Notes: generated by a model from the sequence alone, not told the origin. A stretch of 64,000 nt of DNA from Microvirga lotononidis (GCF_034627025.1 NZ_CP141050.1:558001-622000), one strand, 5' to 3'. Counted from the first letter of the stretch, positions 51,167-61,432 are shown. A program made the numbers and translations.

Positions 51167-52321
51167 ATGCAGCTTGCATCGTCAGGAGGCCGGCGGCTGA
51201 GACATGCCGCTCTGGCCACAAGGAAACTTGTGCTCGAGGCGGAGCGCACGGTTACGCGTAAAGAACTGTCGGCCGCGGCCCGGGACGCCGGCAAGGCGCT
51301 CGACCTCAGGCCCGCCCAGCGGGCCGTTCTCTCGGAACTGGTCGCCTGCTGGGGCGAGCAGGAATGGGAGCGGCTGCTGGTGTGGCCGTCGAATGACTAC
51401 CTCATGAGCCGCACCGGCCTGACCGAGCGGGCGATCCGGCGCATCCTGCGCCAGCTCATCGACCTGCAGCTGCTGGCGCCCAAGGACTCGCCCAACGGCA
51501 AGCGCTATGCCGTCAAGGACTTAGCGGGACAGGTGGTCGACGCCTTTGGGTTCGATCTGACCCCGGTCTATGCCCGCCGGGGCGACTGGGCCGTGATGCT
51601 CATGGAGCAGAAGCAGCTGCGCGAGGTGCAGAAGCGGGCGTTTGACGAGGTCACCATCTGCCGGAGAGCGACCGAGGAGGCCCTGAGCGCCCTGGCGGAG
51701 CACTTCCCCGAGGTCGACCGCACGGCGTTCGAGGGCGAGCTGAAGAGCCTGCAGGCCCGCACGCCAGCCCGGTCGAAGGTGACGCTGCCGGCCGACCTGC
51801 TGGAGGCCTGGCAGCTGTTGAGAACCCAGGTTGAGGAGGCATTCTTTGAAGCGGGCAATGCCGGACTCGGAGTCCGGCACTCTAATAACAACAACGGATC
51901 TCCTAGTGAGCCTTGTAACAACGGCTTTCCGAAGAAAGCTGAGGCGGTTCGTTCAACCGAACAAACCCCGGAGCACCTATCACCGGAATTGATCCTTGAG
52001 GCCTGCCCGACCTTGAGCGACTACGGCCAACCGGTGCGGGATCTGGCCGACATCGTCTCGGCCGGGCGCTACCTGAGGGCCTCTCTCGGGGCGCATGAGA
52101 GCGCCTGGGCCGAGGCCGTGGAGGAGATCGGTACCGTCAGGGCGGCGATCGCCGTGATCTACACCCTGCAGCTCTACGAGGACGATGTGGCCAAAAACGG
52201 TGGCGAGAGCCGGATCAAGAACCCGGGCGGCTACTTCCGCGCGCTCACCCGCATGGTCAAAGCCGGCAAGATCGACCTCGCCGTCGAGCTCCTCGCCATG
52301 CGGAGACGGCGAATGATGTAA
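51167..52321 (+). CDS. repC: plasmid replication initiator RepC
   Basis: 384 aa; RepC of repABC-type replicons, the initiator that acts at an origin inside its own gene. N-terminal winged-helix part (about 25-130: LDLRPAQRAVLSELVACWGE, YLMSRTGLTERAIRRILRQL, SPNGKRYAVKD), a variable linker, and a conserved C-terminus (AGRYLRASLGAHESAWAEAV, NPGGYFRALTRMVKAGKIDL). AGGAGGG lies 5 bases before the ATG. An AT-rich stretch in the linker coding region (about 51879-51945) is a candidate origin. repA and repB are not adjacent. Confidence 0.92.
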   Translation: MQLASSGGRRLRHAALATRKLVLEAERTVTRKELSAAARDAGKALDLRPAQRAVLSELVACWGEQEWERLLVWPSNDYLMSRTGLTERAIRRILRQLIDLQLLAPKDSPNGKRYAVKDLAGQVVDAFGFDLTPVYARRGDWAVMLMEQKQLREVQKRAFDEVTICRRATEEALSALAEHFPEVDRTAFEGELKSLQARTPARSKVTLPADLLEAWQLLRTQVEEAFFEAGNAGLGVRHSNNNNGSPSEPCNNGFPKKAEAVRSTEQTPEHLSPELILEACPTLSDYGQPVRDLADIVSAGRYLRASLGAHESAWAEAVEEIGTVRAAIAVIYTLQLYEDDVAKNGGESRIKNPGGYFRALTRMVKAGKIDLAVELLAMRRRRMM

Positions 52322-52477
52322 GCCGCGCGCAGTCTTCAGGCTAGGTTCAAACCTTTTCGGTCCGGCTCAGGACCTCTTTGCTGGGATGGGGCAACGTGCC
52401 AATCGGTGGTCGCGAGCGCTCTCGAATGCCAAACGTGGATTCTTGAGCTAAGCGACCGGTGCGAAGGTGCAACAGAC

Positions 52478-52837
52478 ATGAAGAGCATCGCTAAGGGACT
52501 GCTCGCCCTCAATGTCTTATCCTGCCTCATAACGGCAGCTACAGCTTGGTTCTTGGGCCAGAGCTCTGCCTCGCAGCTGCTCGACATCGCCAGCTATGTC
52601 GGGCTCGCAATAGGTGCGCTTGGAGCGCTCATGTTCGTCGGCTCCGGGTCAGGCATCAGTGGCTCCACGGGAATGGCCGCGAGCGCGGCGGACCAGCCGA
52701 GCAGGATCATGAATGCACTCTGGATGGACCGGACCTCCGGCATCTCGGCCGGAGCCCTGTTCGTGCTGGGAGGCCTGACTTGGATCGCCTTCGCATGGCT
52801 GTTGGCGGCGATCACCTGCCATCTCGAGACGGCGTAG
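52478..52837 (+). CDS. small integral membrane protein (119 aa)
   Basis: From the ATG at 52478 (MKSIAKGLLALNVLSCLITA). Three predicted membrane helices: about 6-26, 38-58 and 92-114. No family recognised; the start at 52406 would add a soluble leader without a ribosome site and is less likely. Confidence 0.55.
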   Translation: MKSIAKGLLALNVLSCLITAATAWFLGQSSASQLLDIASYVGLAIGALGALMFVGSGSGISGSTGMAASAADQPSRIMNALWMDRTSGISAGALFVLGGLTWIAFAWLLAAITCHLETA

Positions 52838-52859
52838 GTCGCAGAGTTCCCGTTTGGGA

Positions 52860-53387
52860 TCAGGCCTCGGCGTCGGCAATATAGAGATACCGCAGAACCT
52901 CCTGCCCGGTGGCTCGGTTGACCTTTGTGAACACCTCGCGCCGCTGATGAACCCTCTCGGCCACCTTCTGGGAAGGTCGGTTTTCGGGGCTGGTGATGCT
53001 CACGACCCGGGGCATCCGGAGGGACTCTATCCCGAACCGGACACAGGCGCGGGCAGCCTCCGTCGCCAAGCCCTGGTGCCAGAACTCACGCCAGAGGTGA
53101 TAGCCCACCTCCGGCTCAAGGCCCGCTGGCGTGGTCTGGAGGGTGATCCCGCAATCGCCGATCAGATCGCCGGTGTCTCGGCGGATGACAGCCCATAGAC
53201 CGAAACCGTTCTTGGCGTAGCTGTCGAAGGCAAGTTCCTGAAACCAGGCCTGGGTCTCAGGATACGTTTTCGGCGCAGGGTAGAACTGCATGCACACCCG
53301 GTCGCTATAGATGCGATGGAGGACAGGGAGGTCAGCCGGGGTGATCTCCCTGAGAAGGAGCCGGGTAGTGGACAGGATCTCGCGCAT
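52860..53387 (-). CDS. GNAT-family N-acetyltransferase (RimJ/RimL-like)
   Basis: 175 aa from the ATG at 53387 (MREILSTTRLLLREI). Acetyl-CoA-binding core: VGYHLWREFWHQGLATEAARACVRFGI, and ITSPENRPSQKVAERV for the C-terminal part. The N-terminal TTRLLLREITPADLP is characteristic of the RimJ/RimL group (Acetyltransf_3). Substrate unknown. Confidence 0.85.
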   Translation of the reverse strand: MREILSTTRLLLREITPADLPVLHRIYSDRVCMQFYPAPKTYPETQAWFQELAFDSYAKNGFGLWAVIRRDTGDLIGDCGITLQTTPAGLEPEVGYHLWREFWHQGLATEAARACVRFGIESLRMPRVVSITSPENRPSQKVAERVHQRREVFTKVNRATGQEVLRYLYIADAEA

Positions 53388-53506
53388 CGCTAATGCCTGC
53401 CGCAACCGTTAGACGTGGGTGATCATCGTTGGCCAACGCCCTTTATGGAATACCCGTTATTGTCCATAGAGCCTTATGGTCTTCTTACCACCACCAAAGC
53501 GATACC

Positions 53507-53944
53507 ATGCAAATCGAGGTTCTTGAGGAAGCCAGCCCTCCCGGCGCGGACGACGTGACGGCGGGTCTGCGAGCCCATACAATCGAGCAGACCGGCACCT
53601 TGCCGTGGATTCCTTTGACCGTCCTCATGCGGGACAATGCCAACCAGGTGCGTGGAGGCATTCGGGGGCACGTCGCTCTGTGCTGGCTTCAGGTTGACCA
53701 CTTCTGGGTGGATGAGGCCCTGCGTGGGCAGGGCTACGGCTCCCGGCTGCTGGACTTGGCCGAGGGCGCTGCCCGGAGGCACGGTGCGATCGGCGCACAA
53801 CTGACGACGTCGACGTTTCAGGCTGCCGGGTTCTACGAGAAACAAGGATATGCCGAAATCGGTCGCCTGAAGGATCGCCCGCCAGGTCACGACCGGATCT
53901 GGATGGCCAAGCGCTGGGGCCGATGCGATAGAGGGCTGCCTTGA
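53507..53944 (+). CDS. GNAT-family N-acetyltransferase
   Basis: 145 aa from the ATG at 53507. Acetyl-CoA motif A: VDEALRGQGYGSRLLDLAEG, with QAAGFYEKQGYAEIG in the C-terminal part. It is divergent from the other GNAT gene and of a different subgroup. Substrate unknown. Confidence 0.82.
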   Translation: MQIEVLEEASPPGADDVTAGLRAHTIEQTGTLPWIPLTVLMRDNANQVRGGIRGHVALCWLQVDHFWVDEALRGQGYGSRLLDLAEGAARRHGAIGAQLTTSTFQAAGFYEKQGYAEIGRLKDRPPGHDRIWMAKRWGRCDRGLP

Positions 53945-54169
53945 CCATTGAGCTCGTAAGGGATCAAAGAGCGGCGAACAAACCTGATCGGCATCGCGCC
54001 TTTCAGGGCAAAGACTGCCACTGTTCGACACCCAACGCGAGGAATCTCAAAATTAACGGCAAAGTGACCCTGGCCGGACCCGATATAGAGCGTGAGGAAT
54101 CGTGTAAACGATAGAGCCCCCGCATCCCCAGCTGGTGAGTCCACCTGACGATCCACCCCGCAACAGCTG

Positions 54170-55096
54170 ATGCCAATCACGAACCGAAAGTTGCTTCCTC
54201 CGACGATTACTGCCGACGCGGCCCATCCAACATGGGTGCTGGCAAGGACGTTGCGCGCAACGCCGGACTTTTCGGACGTGTTGCTGGATTATTGCGTGAC
54301 GATGACACAGCCGTCAGGAGCCGCATGGCCGAGCAACAAGGTCTTCGTGCAGAAGCTGCGTTACCTGACCTGCTATATCCTGATCGGTAGCTATGCCCGG
54401 TGGCGGAGGGGGGAAGGGGACCCGCCCACGCTCGCAGCCCTGCAACGTGCTGCTGTCGCCAGTCCTCGACAGATTGCCAGCTTCATCAAAGACTTGAGAC
54501 ACGGCAATTACATCGTTGCCGAACAACAAGAGAGCGACCGGCGGCACTACCATCTGCGGCCGACAGCGGCATTGATCAATGAAGTCGCCCGCTCGCCGCT
54601 GGCCTTCCTTGCCGCATCCGAGCGCCTGCAACCGTCTTCACCGCCTCTCCACACAGCAATCTCAGCTTCGACGGAACGGATGTGTGACTGGCTTGGCCGC
54701 TCCGTGGATTGCTATCAGGATGGTGATAGCCTCTTCGCACCCTTCCGGACCATCGTACAGCTCACGGAGCGCGAATGCGGCTATCCGTTAATGACTGCTG
54801 TCCTTGGCACGCATTACGCCACGCCATCTGGCGTCGCCGCCGGTTTACCATCCCTGACCTATCGCGCGCTGTCTGAGCGTTTTCAGGTCTCCCGTCAGCA
54901 CATCGGCAACATGCTCAAGGAGGCAGAGAGAGAAGGCTGGTTTAGTGTCGCCCCGGGCGGTCACCTGACGGAGATCTCCGAGGACCTCGTCGCCGAGTTC
55001 GAGACCTGGGCGGCGGGCCAGATGGCGCATTATCGATTGCTTGCGGAGATGGTGTGTGATTGCGGCGGCGCGGCACCGGGAATGATGCTCGGATGA
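54170..55096 (+). CDS. double winged-helix protein, putative regulator
   Basis: 308 aa. One HTH-like region at about 90-135 (LAALQRAAVASPRQIASFIKD, MarR-like with following wing) and a second at about 225-265 (ALSERFQVSRQHIGNMLKEA, Crp/GntR-like). No ligand domain recognised. It ends 268 bases before the autotransporter gene on the same strand and may regulate it. Confidence 0.55.
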   Translation: MPITNRKLLPPTITADAAHPTWVLARTLRATPDFSDVLLDYCVTMTQPSGAAWPSNKVFVQKLRYLTCYILIGSYARWRRGEGDPPTLAALQRAAVASPRQIASFIKDLRHGNYIVAEQQESDRRHYHLRPTAALINEVARSPLAFLAASERLQPSSPPLHTAISASTERMCDWLGRSVDCYQDGDSLFAPFRTIVQLTERECGYPLMTAVLGTHYATPSGVAAGLPSLTYRALSERFQVSRQHIGNMLKEAEREGWFSVAPGGHLTEISEDLVAEFETWAAGQMAHYRLLAEMVCDCGGAAPGMMLG

Positions 55097-55363
55097 CAGA
55101 TCGTGGTCCACTGGGATTACGAATTCCATGCAAAGTTTGGACTGTAGAAGGCACCGGTTTCGATCGATAAACCGGACGAGGCGACTAACGTTGTTCGCGC
55201 AAGTACCTGTGCTCCTGCAACGACCCGCCATCGGCCCACTGAGATTCGCAATGCATGACCTGATTCGGCTAGCTCCTCCCACTACCTGACACCGTTCGCT
55301 CCGTGCCGCCTCACGCAGCTAGCGGGCCGATCACGATATGGAAGTTCAGTACGTATCGGCAGC

Positions 55364-58300
55364 ATGCCGGCATTAATTGGAGGCCTCAAGGTGCTTTTCC
55401 GCTCCCCAATACTAGGTCCCGTCTCGACGGCAGCTCTTCTTCTGGCACTCTCCGGCAATGGCTGGATGAACTGGGCCCAAGCACAAAGTGTATCAGTGTC
55501 AGGTGACGTCGATCCAAACTTCTCTGGATCGGTGCCCTCTTGGTCAGTTGGCGGCGAGCTCCGTATCGGATGGTCTGGCACTGGCACGGTTCTCATCGAG
55601 AATGGTGGATCCGTCGACAGTGGTGAGGGGATACTCGGCCGCCGTCAGGGCTCGTCCGGAACGGCGACAGTCCGCGGTGCTGGATCGTCCTGGACCAACA
55701 CTTGGCTCCAGGTCGGGATGGAGGGTGTGGGCACCCTGAACATCGAGAATGGCGGTGTCGTCCATAGCGATCGTAGCTTTGTCGGCCTCTTCTCGACAGG
55801 GTTCGGCACCATAGTGGTGAACGGCACAGGCACCAGATGGGACAGCAGCGAGCTCTATGTCGGTTATCTTGGGATCGGCCAGTTAGCCATTCAAAACGGC
55901 AGCACCGTTTCTTCGGGAACCGCTATGATCGGTGCGAGCGAGGGGGGGAAAGGCACTGTAACGCTCAACGGCTTAGGTTCTACCTGGAACACTAATTCAC
56001 TTGTCGTGGGCTCGCAAAGCACCGGCGATCTGACAATTGCGAACCGCGGCGCGCTCACCACGGACACTGTTTCTCTGGGACAGGAAAGCGGGATATCCGG
56101 CACCGTGACGGTGCGTGGCACTGGCTCGACATGGACCAACGACAGAACTTTTGTCGTCGGCGAGAAGGGCACCGGCATTCTGACCATCGCAGACGGTGGT
56201 ACCGTTAGCACCACGTTCGGCACAATCGCCCAGGGGGGCAGCTCTTCCGGCACCGCGACGGTCAGCGGGAATGGCTCCGCATGGAATATCATCACCCCCC
56301 TTGGCGTCGGTTTCGATGGCAATGGCACCCTCCTGATTGAAGACGGCGGACATGTCGCCAGCAGTGGTGCTTTCATTGGGGCGAGGGCCGGATCGCAAGG
56401 GCTGGCAACAGTCACCGGTGCCGGATCCCGATGGACAAGTCCCGATGAGTTCTTCGTCGGCTTGAGTGGACAAGGCCACCTGACGGTGGCGGATGGTGGC
56501 AATGTCTCGAGCCAGATCGGCTATCTGGGCCGCTTTGCGGGCTCTTTGGGCACGGCAACGGTCAGCGGGAACACCTCCAGATGGACGAATACCGACGATC
56601 TGTTTGTTGGCTACGAGGGTAGGGGTGATCTCTCCGTCGAGGCTGGCGGCGAGGTCAGCGCCGGCACAGTCTCAATCGGCCAAGGTAGCACGCTCCGGGT
56701 CGGCACGGGCGGGCAAGCCGGCAGGCTTGCAACCCCGGTCGTGAGCAATGCCGGAGCGCTTGCTTTCGATCACTCTGACAATGTCAGCTTCGCGGGCGCG
56801 ATCTCAGGGGCGGGCACGCTGACGAAGAGCGGACTTGGCCGTCTGACCCTCACCGCAACAAACACCCACGTGGGGGCGACCACCGTGGCGGGCGGTACGC
56901 TCATGGTGGATGGCTCGCTGGCGAGCAGCACTATCCAAGTGCAGTCGGGCGCTACCCTCACCGGATCGGGCAGCCTCGAGGGCGACGTGACCGTGGCAGA
57001 TGGCGCGACCTTGTCCGGCGCGAGCGGTCGAACCCTCGGCATCGGCAGTGTGGCTCTGAACTCCGCTGCCACTCTTAAGGTGGAACTCAGCTCCGGCAGC
57101 AACGATCCGCTTTTCGACATCGCGCGCGGTCTGACCTTGAATGGCTATCTCACCGTCGGCGAGAATTCAGATCTGTCAGGGGCAACGAGCTATGATCTCT
57201 TCCACTATGGCGGCATGCTTACCAGCGCTCCCCTGGTCATCACCTCAGCCCCCATTGGCTACAAGCGGTCGAATTTCGTCCTCGACACCAGTTCGGGCAA
57301 GGTGACGCTGAACCTGATCGATGCGATGGGCCAGCAATACTGGTCCCAGGGATCGGGTCTCTGGACCAGCTCCGGCTGGAGCAATCCGAACGGCAGCCTC
57401 CTCACCCAATGGGAGGGGGATACAGCCGTGTTCCGCGGTGGCGGCGGAACGGTGACAGTGGGGAGCACTCAGAACTTCTCCGCCCTGCGCTTCGAGGCGG
57501 ATGGCTTCAGAATCGTGCCCGGCGCAGGCGGAGCCCTGACCATTGCAGGAGCGCGTGGCGACGTGCGGGTGGAAAGCGGCCGCACCGCCACCATCGCCAC
57601 TCCGATCAGCGGCACGGGGCAGCTGGCCAAAGGCGGCGCCGGCACGCTCATCCTGTCTGGCGTCAACACCTATCAGGGCGGCACTTGGCTCGCAGCAGGC
57701 ACGCTGGGCATTGGCTCGGATGACAATCTGGGCCATGCCTCCGGAAGGCTGGCCATCGAAGCTGGCGCAACGTTGCGGGCGCTGGAGGATCTCGGCTCGG
57801 GGCGCGGCATCACTCTTGGGCTGGGAGGTGGTATTCTGGATACCGATGCTCATACAGTCACGTTCTCCGGCGCGATTGATGGCGTCGGCTCCCTGACCAA
57901 GCTGGGCACCGGCACGCTCAACTTGTCAGGTCAGAACACGTATAAGGGCGGCACGGCCGTCAGCGCCGGCACACTGATCGGGACTGCTGCGAGCTTTGGC
58001 TCCGGTCTTATCACCAACAACGCTGCCCTGGTGCTAGACCAGGCGACAGATGCCACTCTTGCCAACGCCATCGCTGGCACGGGACGTCTGACCAAGTCCG
58101 GTTCGGGCCACCTGGACCTGACCGGCATCAGCACCTTGTCGGGCCCAACCTACGTAGAAGCCGGGCACTTGGCGGTGAACGGCTCCCTTACCGCCTCGCC
58201 GGTCACGGTGGCCGGCGGCACGCTCGGCGGCTCCGGCACCATTGCTGGCCTCGCCGTGCAGAGCGGCGGCACGGTGGCGCCGGGCAACTCGATCGGCACG

Positions 58301-59821
58301 CTGTCCGTCAACGGCAATGTCTCGTTTGCCCCCGGCTCGGTCTTTGCGGTGGAGATCAACGGTGCCGGTCAAAGCGATCGCCTCGCCGCCACCGGCACCG
58401 CGACGCTGTCCGGCGGCACGGTGATGATCCTGCCCGATCAGGGCATCAATTTCCTTGAGAATTCGCCCTACACCATCGTGACCGCACAGGGCGGCGTGAG
58501 CGGGCAGTTCGCCGGCACCCAGAGCACGGAGTTCGCCTTCATCTCGCCGACGCTGGGCTATGCCACCAACGCGGTGACCCTGACCATGGTGCGCAAGACC
58601 GACCCGAACCCACCCCCACCAACCACGCCAACCCCGCCGCTTCCGCCGACCCCGCTGGCCTTTCATTCGGTGGCGGTGACGAAGAACCAGTACCGTACCG
58701 CCGACGCCATCGAGGCCCTGCGGCCCGGCCACCGGCTCTACAACACCGTGCTCGGCGCCAGTGTCGCTGGCGCTCGGCAGGCGTTTGATGCGCTCTCGGG
58801 TGAGGCGCATGCCTCGGCAGCCTCCGTGGCCTATGGCGATGCCGCACAGGTGCAGAACAGCATCCTCACCCGCCTGCGCCAGCCGCTGACCTCCCGCCTG
58901 CCCACCTTCGTGCAGGACTCCTACACGGCCGCTTACGCGGCCGATGCGCCAGGAGCGACCTTGCAGCCTGTGGCAGTGGTGCCCGCGTTCGATCCCCGTC
59001 GCTTTGCCCTGTGGGGCGAGGGCTTCGGCTCCTGGGGCAAGATCGGCGGCAACGGCAATGCCGCGGGCCTCGACAGCTCCACCGGTGGGTTCATCCTCGG
59101 CGCCGACGCGCAGGTGGCGGAGGCCTTCCGGCTCGGCCTGGCCGGCGGCTTCACCCGCACCACCTTCGACATCGACGGCCGGCTCTCCTCCGGCTCGAAC
59201 GAGACGGTGTTCGGCGCACTCTACGGCTCAGGCTCCTGGGGCAACGTCACTCTGCGCGTCGGCGCCTCCTATGCCGGCCATGACATCGACGCCCAGCGTC
59301 AGGTGCAGTTTCCCGGCTTCAGCGATCAGGTCAGGGCCTCTTATGATGGCTGGACCGCGCAGGCCTTTGGCGAGGTGGGCTACCGGATGGGCCTAGGCCC
59401 GGTGCAGCTGGAGCCGTTCGTTGGAGCCTCGGTGTTGCGGCTGCACACCGACGCCTTCCAGGAGGAGGGCGGGCCCGCAGCGCTCACCGGCTCCGCCCGG
59501 GATCAGGATCTGGCCACCACGACGCTGGGCGTCCGGGCCGAGGCCCGCCTGAGCGACACGGTTCCGCTGATCGTGCGCGGTCTCATCGGCTGGCGCCATG
59601 CCTATGGCGACGTTGAGCCCGAGGCTTTGCTCGCCTTCAGCGGCGGTGCGTCGGCCTTCGCGGTGGCGGGCACGCCGATCGACCGCAATGCGCTGGTGGC
59701 GGAGGCCGGGCTCGACTGGCAGATTACTCCCGACATGACGCTCGGCGCCGCCTATGTGGGCCAGATCGGTGAGCGGGCGCAGGAGCATGCCCTCAAGGGT
59801 AACTTCATCTGGCGGTTCTAA
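55364..59821 (+). CDS. autotransporter (type Va secretion) outer-membrane protein
   Basis: 1485 aa. Signal peptide about 1-40 (cleavage near WAQAQS). Passenger: about 50-440 of repeated units of about 45 residues (GTATVRGAGSSWTN, GTLNIENGG) forming a beta-helix, then PATR-type repeats (GTLTKSGLGRLTLT, GTLILSGVNTYQGGT, GTLNLSGQNTYKGGT, RLTKSGSGHLDLTG) to about 1000, and a Pro-rich linker (DPNPPPPTTPTPPLPP, about 1078). The C-terminal about 280 residues (from RFALWGEGFGSWG) form the beta-barrel and end in an aromatic residue (FIWRF). No protease or lipase motif is seen in the passenger, so an adhesin or surface role is more likely. Confidence 0.9.
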   Translation: MPALIGGLKVLFRSPILGPVSTAALLLALSGNGWMNWAQAQSVSVSGDVDPNFSGSVPSWSVGGELRIGWSGTGTVLIENGGSVDSGEGILGRRQGSSGTATVRGAGSSWTNTWLQVGMEGVGTLNIENGGVVHSDRSFVGLFSTGFGTIVVNGTGTRWDSSELYVGYLGIGQLAIQNGSTVSSGTAMIGASEGGKGTVTLNGLGSTWNTNSLVVGSQSTGDLTIANRGALTTDTVSLGQESGISGTVTVRGTGSTWTNDRTFVVGEKGTGILTIADGGTVSTTFGTIAQGGSSSGTATVSGNGSAWNIITPLGVGFDGNGTLLIEDGGHVASSGAFIGARAGSQGLATVTGAGSRWTSPDEFFVGLSGQGHLTVADGGNVSSQIGYLGRFAGSLGTATVSGNTSRWTNTDDLFVGYEGRGDLSVEAGGEVSAGTVSIGQGSTLRVGTGGQAGRLATPVVSNAGALAFDHSDNVSFAGAISGAGTLTKSGLGRLTLTATNTHVGATTVAGGTLMVDGSLASSTIQVQSGATLTGSGSLEGDVTVADGATLSGASGRTLGIGSVALNSAATLKVELSSGSNDPLFDIARGLTLNGYLTVGENSDLSGATSYDLFHYGGMLTSAPLVITSAPIGYKRSNFVLDTSSGKVTLNLIDAMGQQYWSQGSGLWTSSGWSNPNGSLLTQWEGDTAVFRGGGGTVTVGSTQNFSALRFEADGFRIVPGAGGALTIAGARGDVRVESGRTATIATPISGTGQLAKGGAGTLILSGVNTYQGGTWLAAGTLGIGSDDNLGHASGRLAIEAGATLRALEDLGSGRGITLGLGGGILDTDAHTVTFSGAIDGVGSLTKLGTGTLNLSGQNTYKGGTAVSAGTLIGTAASFGSGLITNNAALVLDQATDATLANAIAGTGRLTKSGSGHLDLTGISTLSGPTYVEAGHLAVNGSLTASPVTVAGGTLGGSGTIAGLAVQSGGTVAPGNSIGTLSVNGNVSFAPGSVFAVEINGAGQSDRLAATGTATLSGGTVMILPDQGINFLENSPYTIVTAQGGVSGQFAGTQSTEFAFISPTLGYATNAVTLTMVRKTDPNPPPPTTPTPPLPPTPLAFHSVAVTKNQYRTADAIEALRPGHRLYNTVLGASVAGARQAFDALSGEAHASAASVAYGDAAQVQNSILTRLRQPLTSRLPTFVQDSYTAAYAADAPGATLQPVAVVPAFDPRRFALWGEGFGSWGKIGGNGNAAGLDSSTGGFILGADAQVAEAFRLGLAGGFTRTTFDIDGRLSSGSNETVFGALYGSGSWGNVTLRVGASYAGHDIDAQRQVQFPGFSDQVRASYDGWTAQAFGEVGYRMGLGPVQLEPFVGASVLRLHTDAFQEEGGPAALTGSARDQDLATTTLGVRAEARLSDTVPLIVRGLIGWRHAYGDVEPEALLAFSGGASAFAVAGTPIDRNALVAEAGLDWQITPDMTLGAAYVGQIGERAQEHALKGNFIWRF

Positions 59822-59913
59822 GTCTACCCCATACTTCGAAACGACGAGCGCAGCACTTCCTCAGAGAGCTGAAGGGCTGACCCAGGCGTTCTCGATTTCG
59901 GATAACCCGATGG

Positions 59914-60540
59914 ATGGAACTGCGGATGCGTGTCGTTGCTGACCATATCGCAAATTATGCCACATCACCCCTTGCAGCCTTCTTTTCGTGGATGCCTTGG
60001 GAGTTGACGGCACAGGCCGTTCAAGCCGTCGAGCAACTCCTACCCGGCCTTGATGCAGAGTATGAGTTGTCCGGAAACATCGCGGTCCATCGTACTGCAA
60101 CCATTGAGAATGGCGCGACACTAAAGGGGCCGGCGATCATCGGCCCTGGCTGCTTCCTGGCCGCCGGATCGTTGGTGCGCGGTGGGTGCTGGCTGGACCG
60201 GAACTGCATCATCGGCCCCGGCGCTGAGCTCAAATCCTCATTCCTGTTCGCCGGGTCGCGGCTGGCCCATTTCAATTTTGTCGGGGACAGCATCCTCGGG
60301 ACGGACGTGAACCTCGAGGCTGGCTCCATCATTGCTAACCATCGCAATGAGCTTCCTGACCCCGCCATCAGGATCCTCTACGAGGGGACAGTGATTGAAA
60401 CGGGCGCCGTGAAGTTCGGCGCCATTGTTGGGGATGCCTGTCGGATCGGAGCCAATGCGGTTCTTGCACCCGGGACGATCCTGCCAGCAGGGGCCATCGT
60501 CCAAAGGCTTTCTCTCATCGATCAGCAGCCCCACACGTAA
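59914..60540 (+). CDS. left-handed beta-helix acyl/nucleotidyltransferase-like protein
   Basis: 208 aa. After a short helical N-terminus, residues about 55-200 show hexapeptide repeats (IAVHRTATIENGATLKGPAI, CIIGPGAELKSS, AVLAPGTILPAGAIV), a left-handed beta-helix as in GlmU/LpxA-type transferases. LAHFNFVGDSILGTDVNLEAG resembles the acetyltransferase part of GlmU. No uridylyltransferase domain. Substrate unknown. Confidence 0.75.
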   Translation: MELRMRVVADHIANYATSPLAAFFSWMPWELTAQAVQAVEQLLPGLDAEYELSGNIAVHRTATIENGATLKGPAIIGPGCFLAAGSLVRGGCWLDRNCIIGPGAELKSSFLFAGSRLAHFNFVGDSILGTDVNLEAGSIIANHRNELPDPAIRILYEGTVIETGAVKFGAIVGDACRIGANAVLAPGTILPAGAIVQRLSLIDQQPHT

Positions 60541-60721
60541 CCACTGGCTGAGGGTGAATTTCGGGCAAGCGCCTTTGTGGATCGGCCTGAGGTACTCCAT
60601 CGGATAAGACGGGCTTTCAAGAAACTTGATAGGTCAGATCACGAAATCCGCTCTAGCCAACAAGTCGCCTGCTGCACGATCATCGGCAGGACGAAGCAAT
60701 TTGCCGTAGGTGCCACAACAG

Positions 60722-61108
60722 ATGCCAGCGACACGAATTGGAACGCGCCGGGGATGGCTTGGAAATCGTCGGGGCGAGCTTGTTGAAGCTGTTCAACGGG
60801 CTTTGCAAACCGGCCTTCTCATCCCTGATAATGATCGGTGCATCCGTCTCACCGAGTATGACGACGATGCGATGCTTGCGCCTCCTGAGAAGGGGCCTTC
60901 CTATCTGCTTATCGAAGTCACGTTGTTCTCAGGTCGGTCGGTCGAAGCCAAGAGACGCCTTTACGCTGCCTTGGTCGAGGAGCTCGAGCCATTGGGCATA
61001 CCGGCGGGCGATATCAAGACAATTCTGATCGAGGTGGACTCGGTCAATTGGGGTCTTCAAGGGGTTCCGGCGAGTGAGATCGATTTGGGCTACAAGATCG
61101 ACGTATAG
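60722..61108 (+). CDS. tautomerase-family protein
   Basis: 128 aa from the ATG at 60722, which puts the catalytic Pro directly after Met (MPATRIGTRRG), as required in the 4-oxalocrotonate tautomerase superfamily. Other marks: QRALQTGLLIPDNDR, LIEVTLFSGRSVEAKRRLY and VDSVNWGL, as in the longer tautomerase group. The start at 60710 is excluded because it would bury the Pro. Confidence 0.85.
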   Translation: MPATRIGTRRGWLGNRRGELVEAVQRALQTGLLIPDNDRCIRLTEYDDDAMLAPPEKGPSYLLIEVTLFSGRSVEAKRRLYAALVEELEPLGIPAGDIKTILIEVDSVNWGLQGVPASEIDLGYKIDV

Positions 61109-61432
61109 GGCACAAATTGCCGATAAGCCCCCTTCATCGGCCTGTTGGCCGCTGTCGCAGCCAGCCGGCTGATCAAGATCCGGGCTGCCGGTATCAGTGG
61201 GTCAGGCTGATGCAAACGTTGAAGAAGGAGTTTGGTGCGTCAACGCTCGCCTATGGGAGCCCCGTCACGCTGTGATTGTCGAAGACGGCAGCGGATGGCT
61301 TGGTACTTTCGCCATGCCGCTGAAAAGGTTGAGTTGAATATTCAAGATCGGTTCCACGCCTCGCAGACGATGCTCCATTGGATTGCCTCGCCCCCGAGAG
61401 CACGCCGTCGTTTCAACTGGGTAGGAGACTGT
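61109..61432. other. gap without supported gene
   Basis: About 320 bases between the tautomerase and MFS genes. The frame that continues upstream of the MFS start (to 61232) has no transporter features and lacks a ribosome site. Nothing else is supported. Confidence 0.4.
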
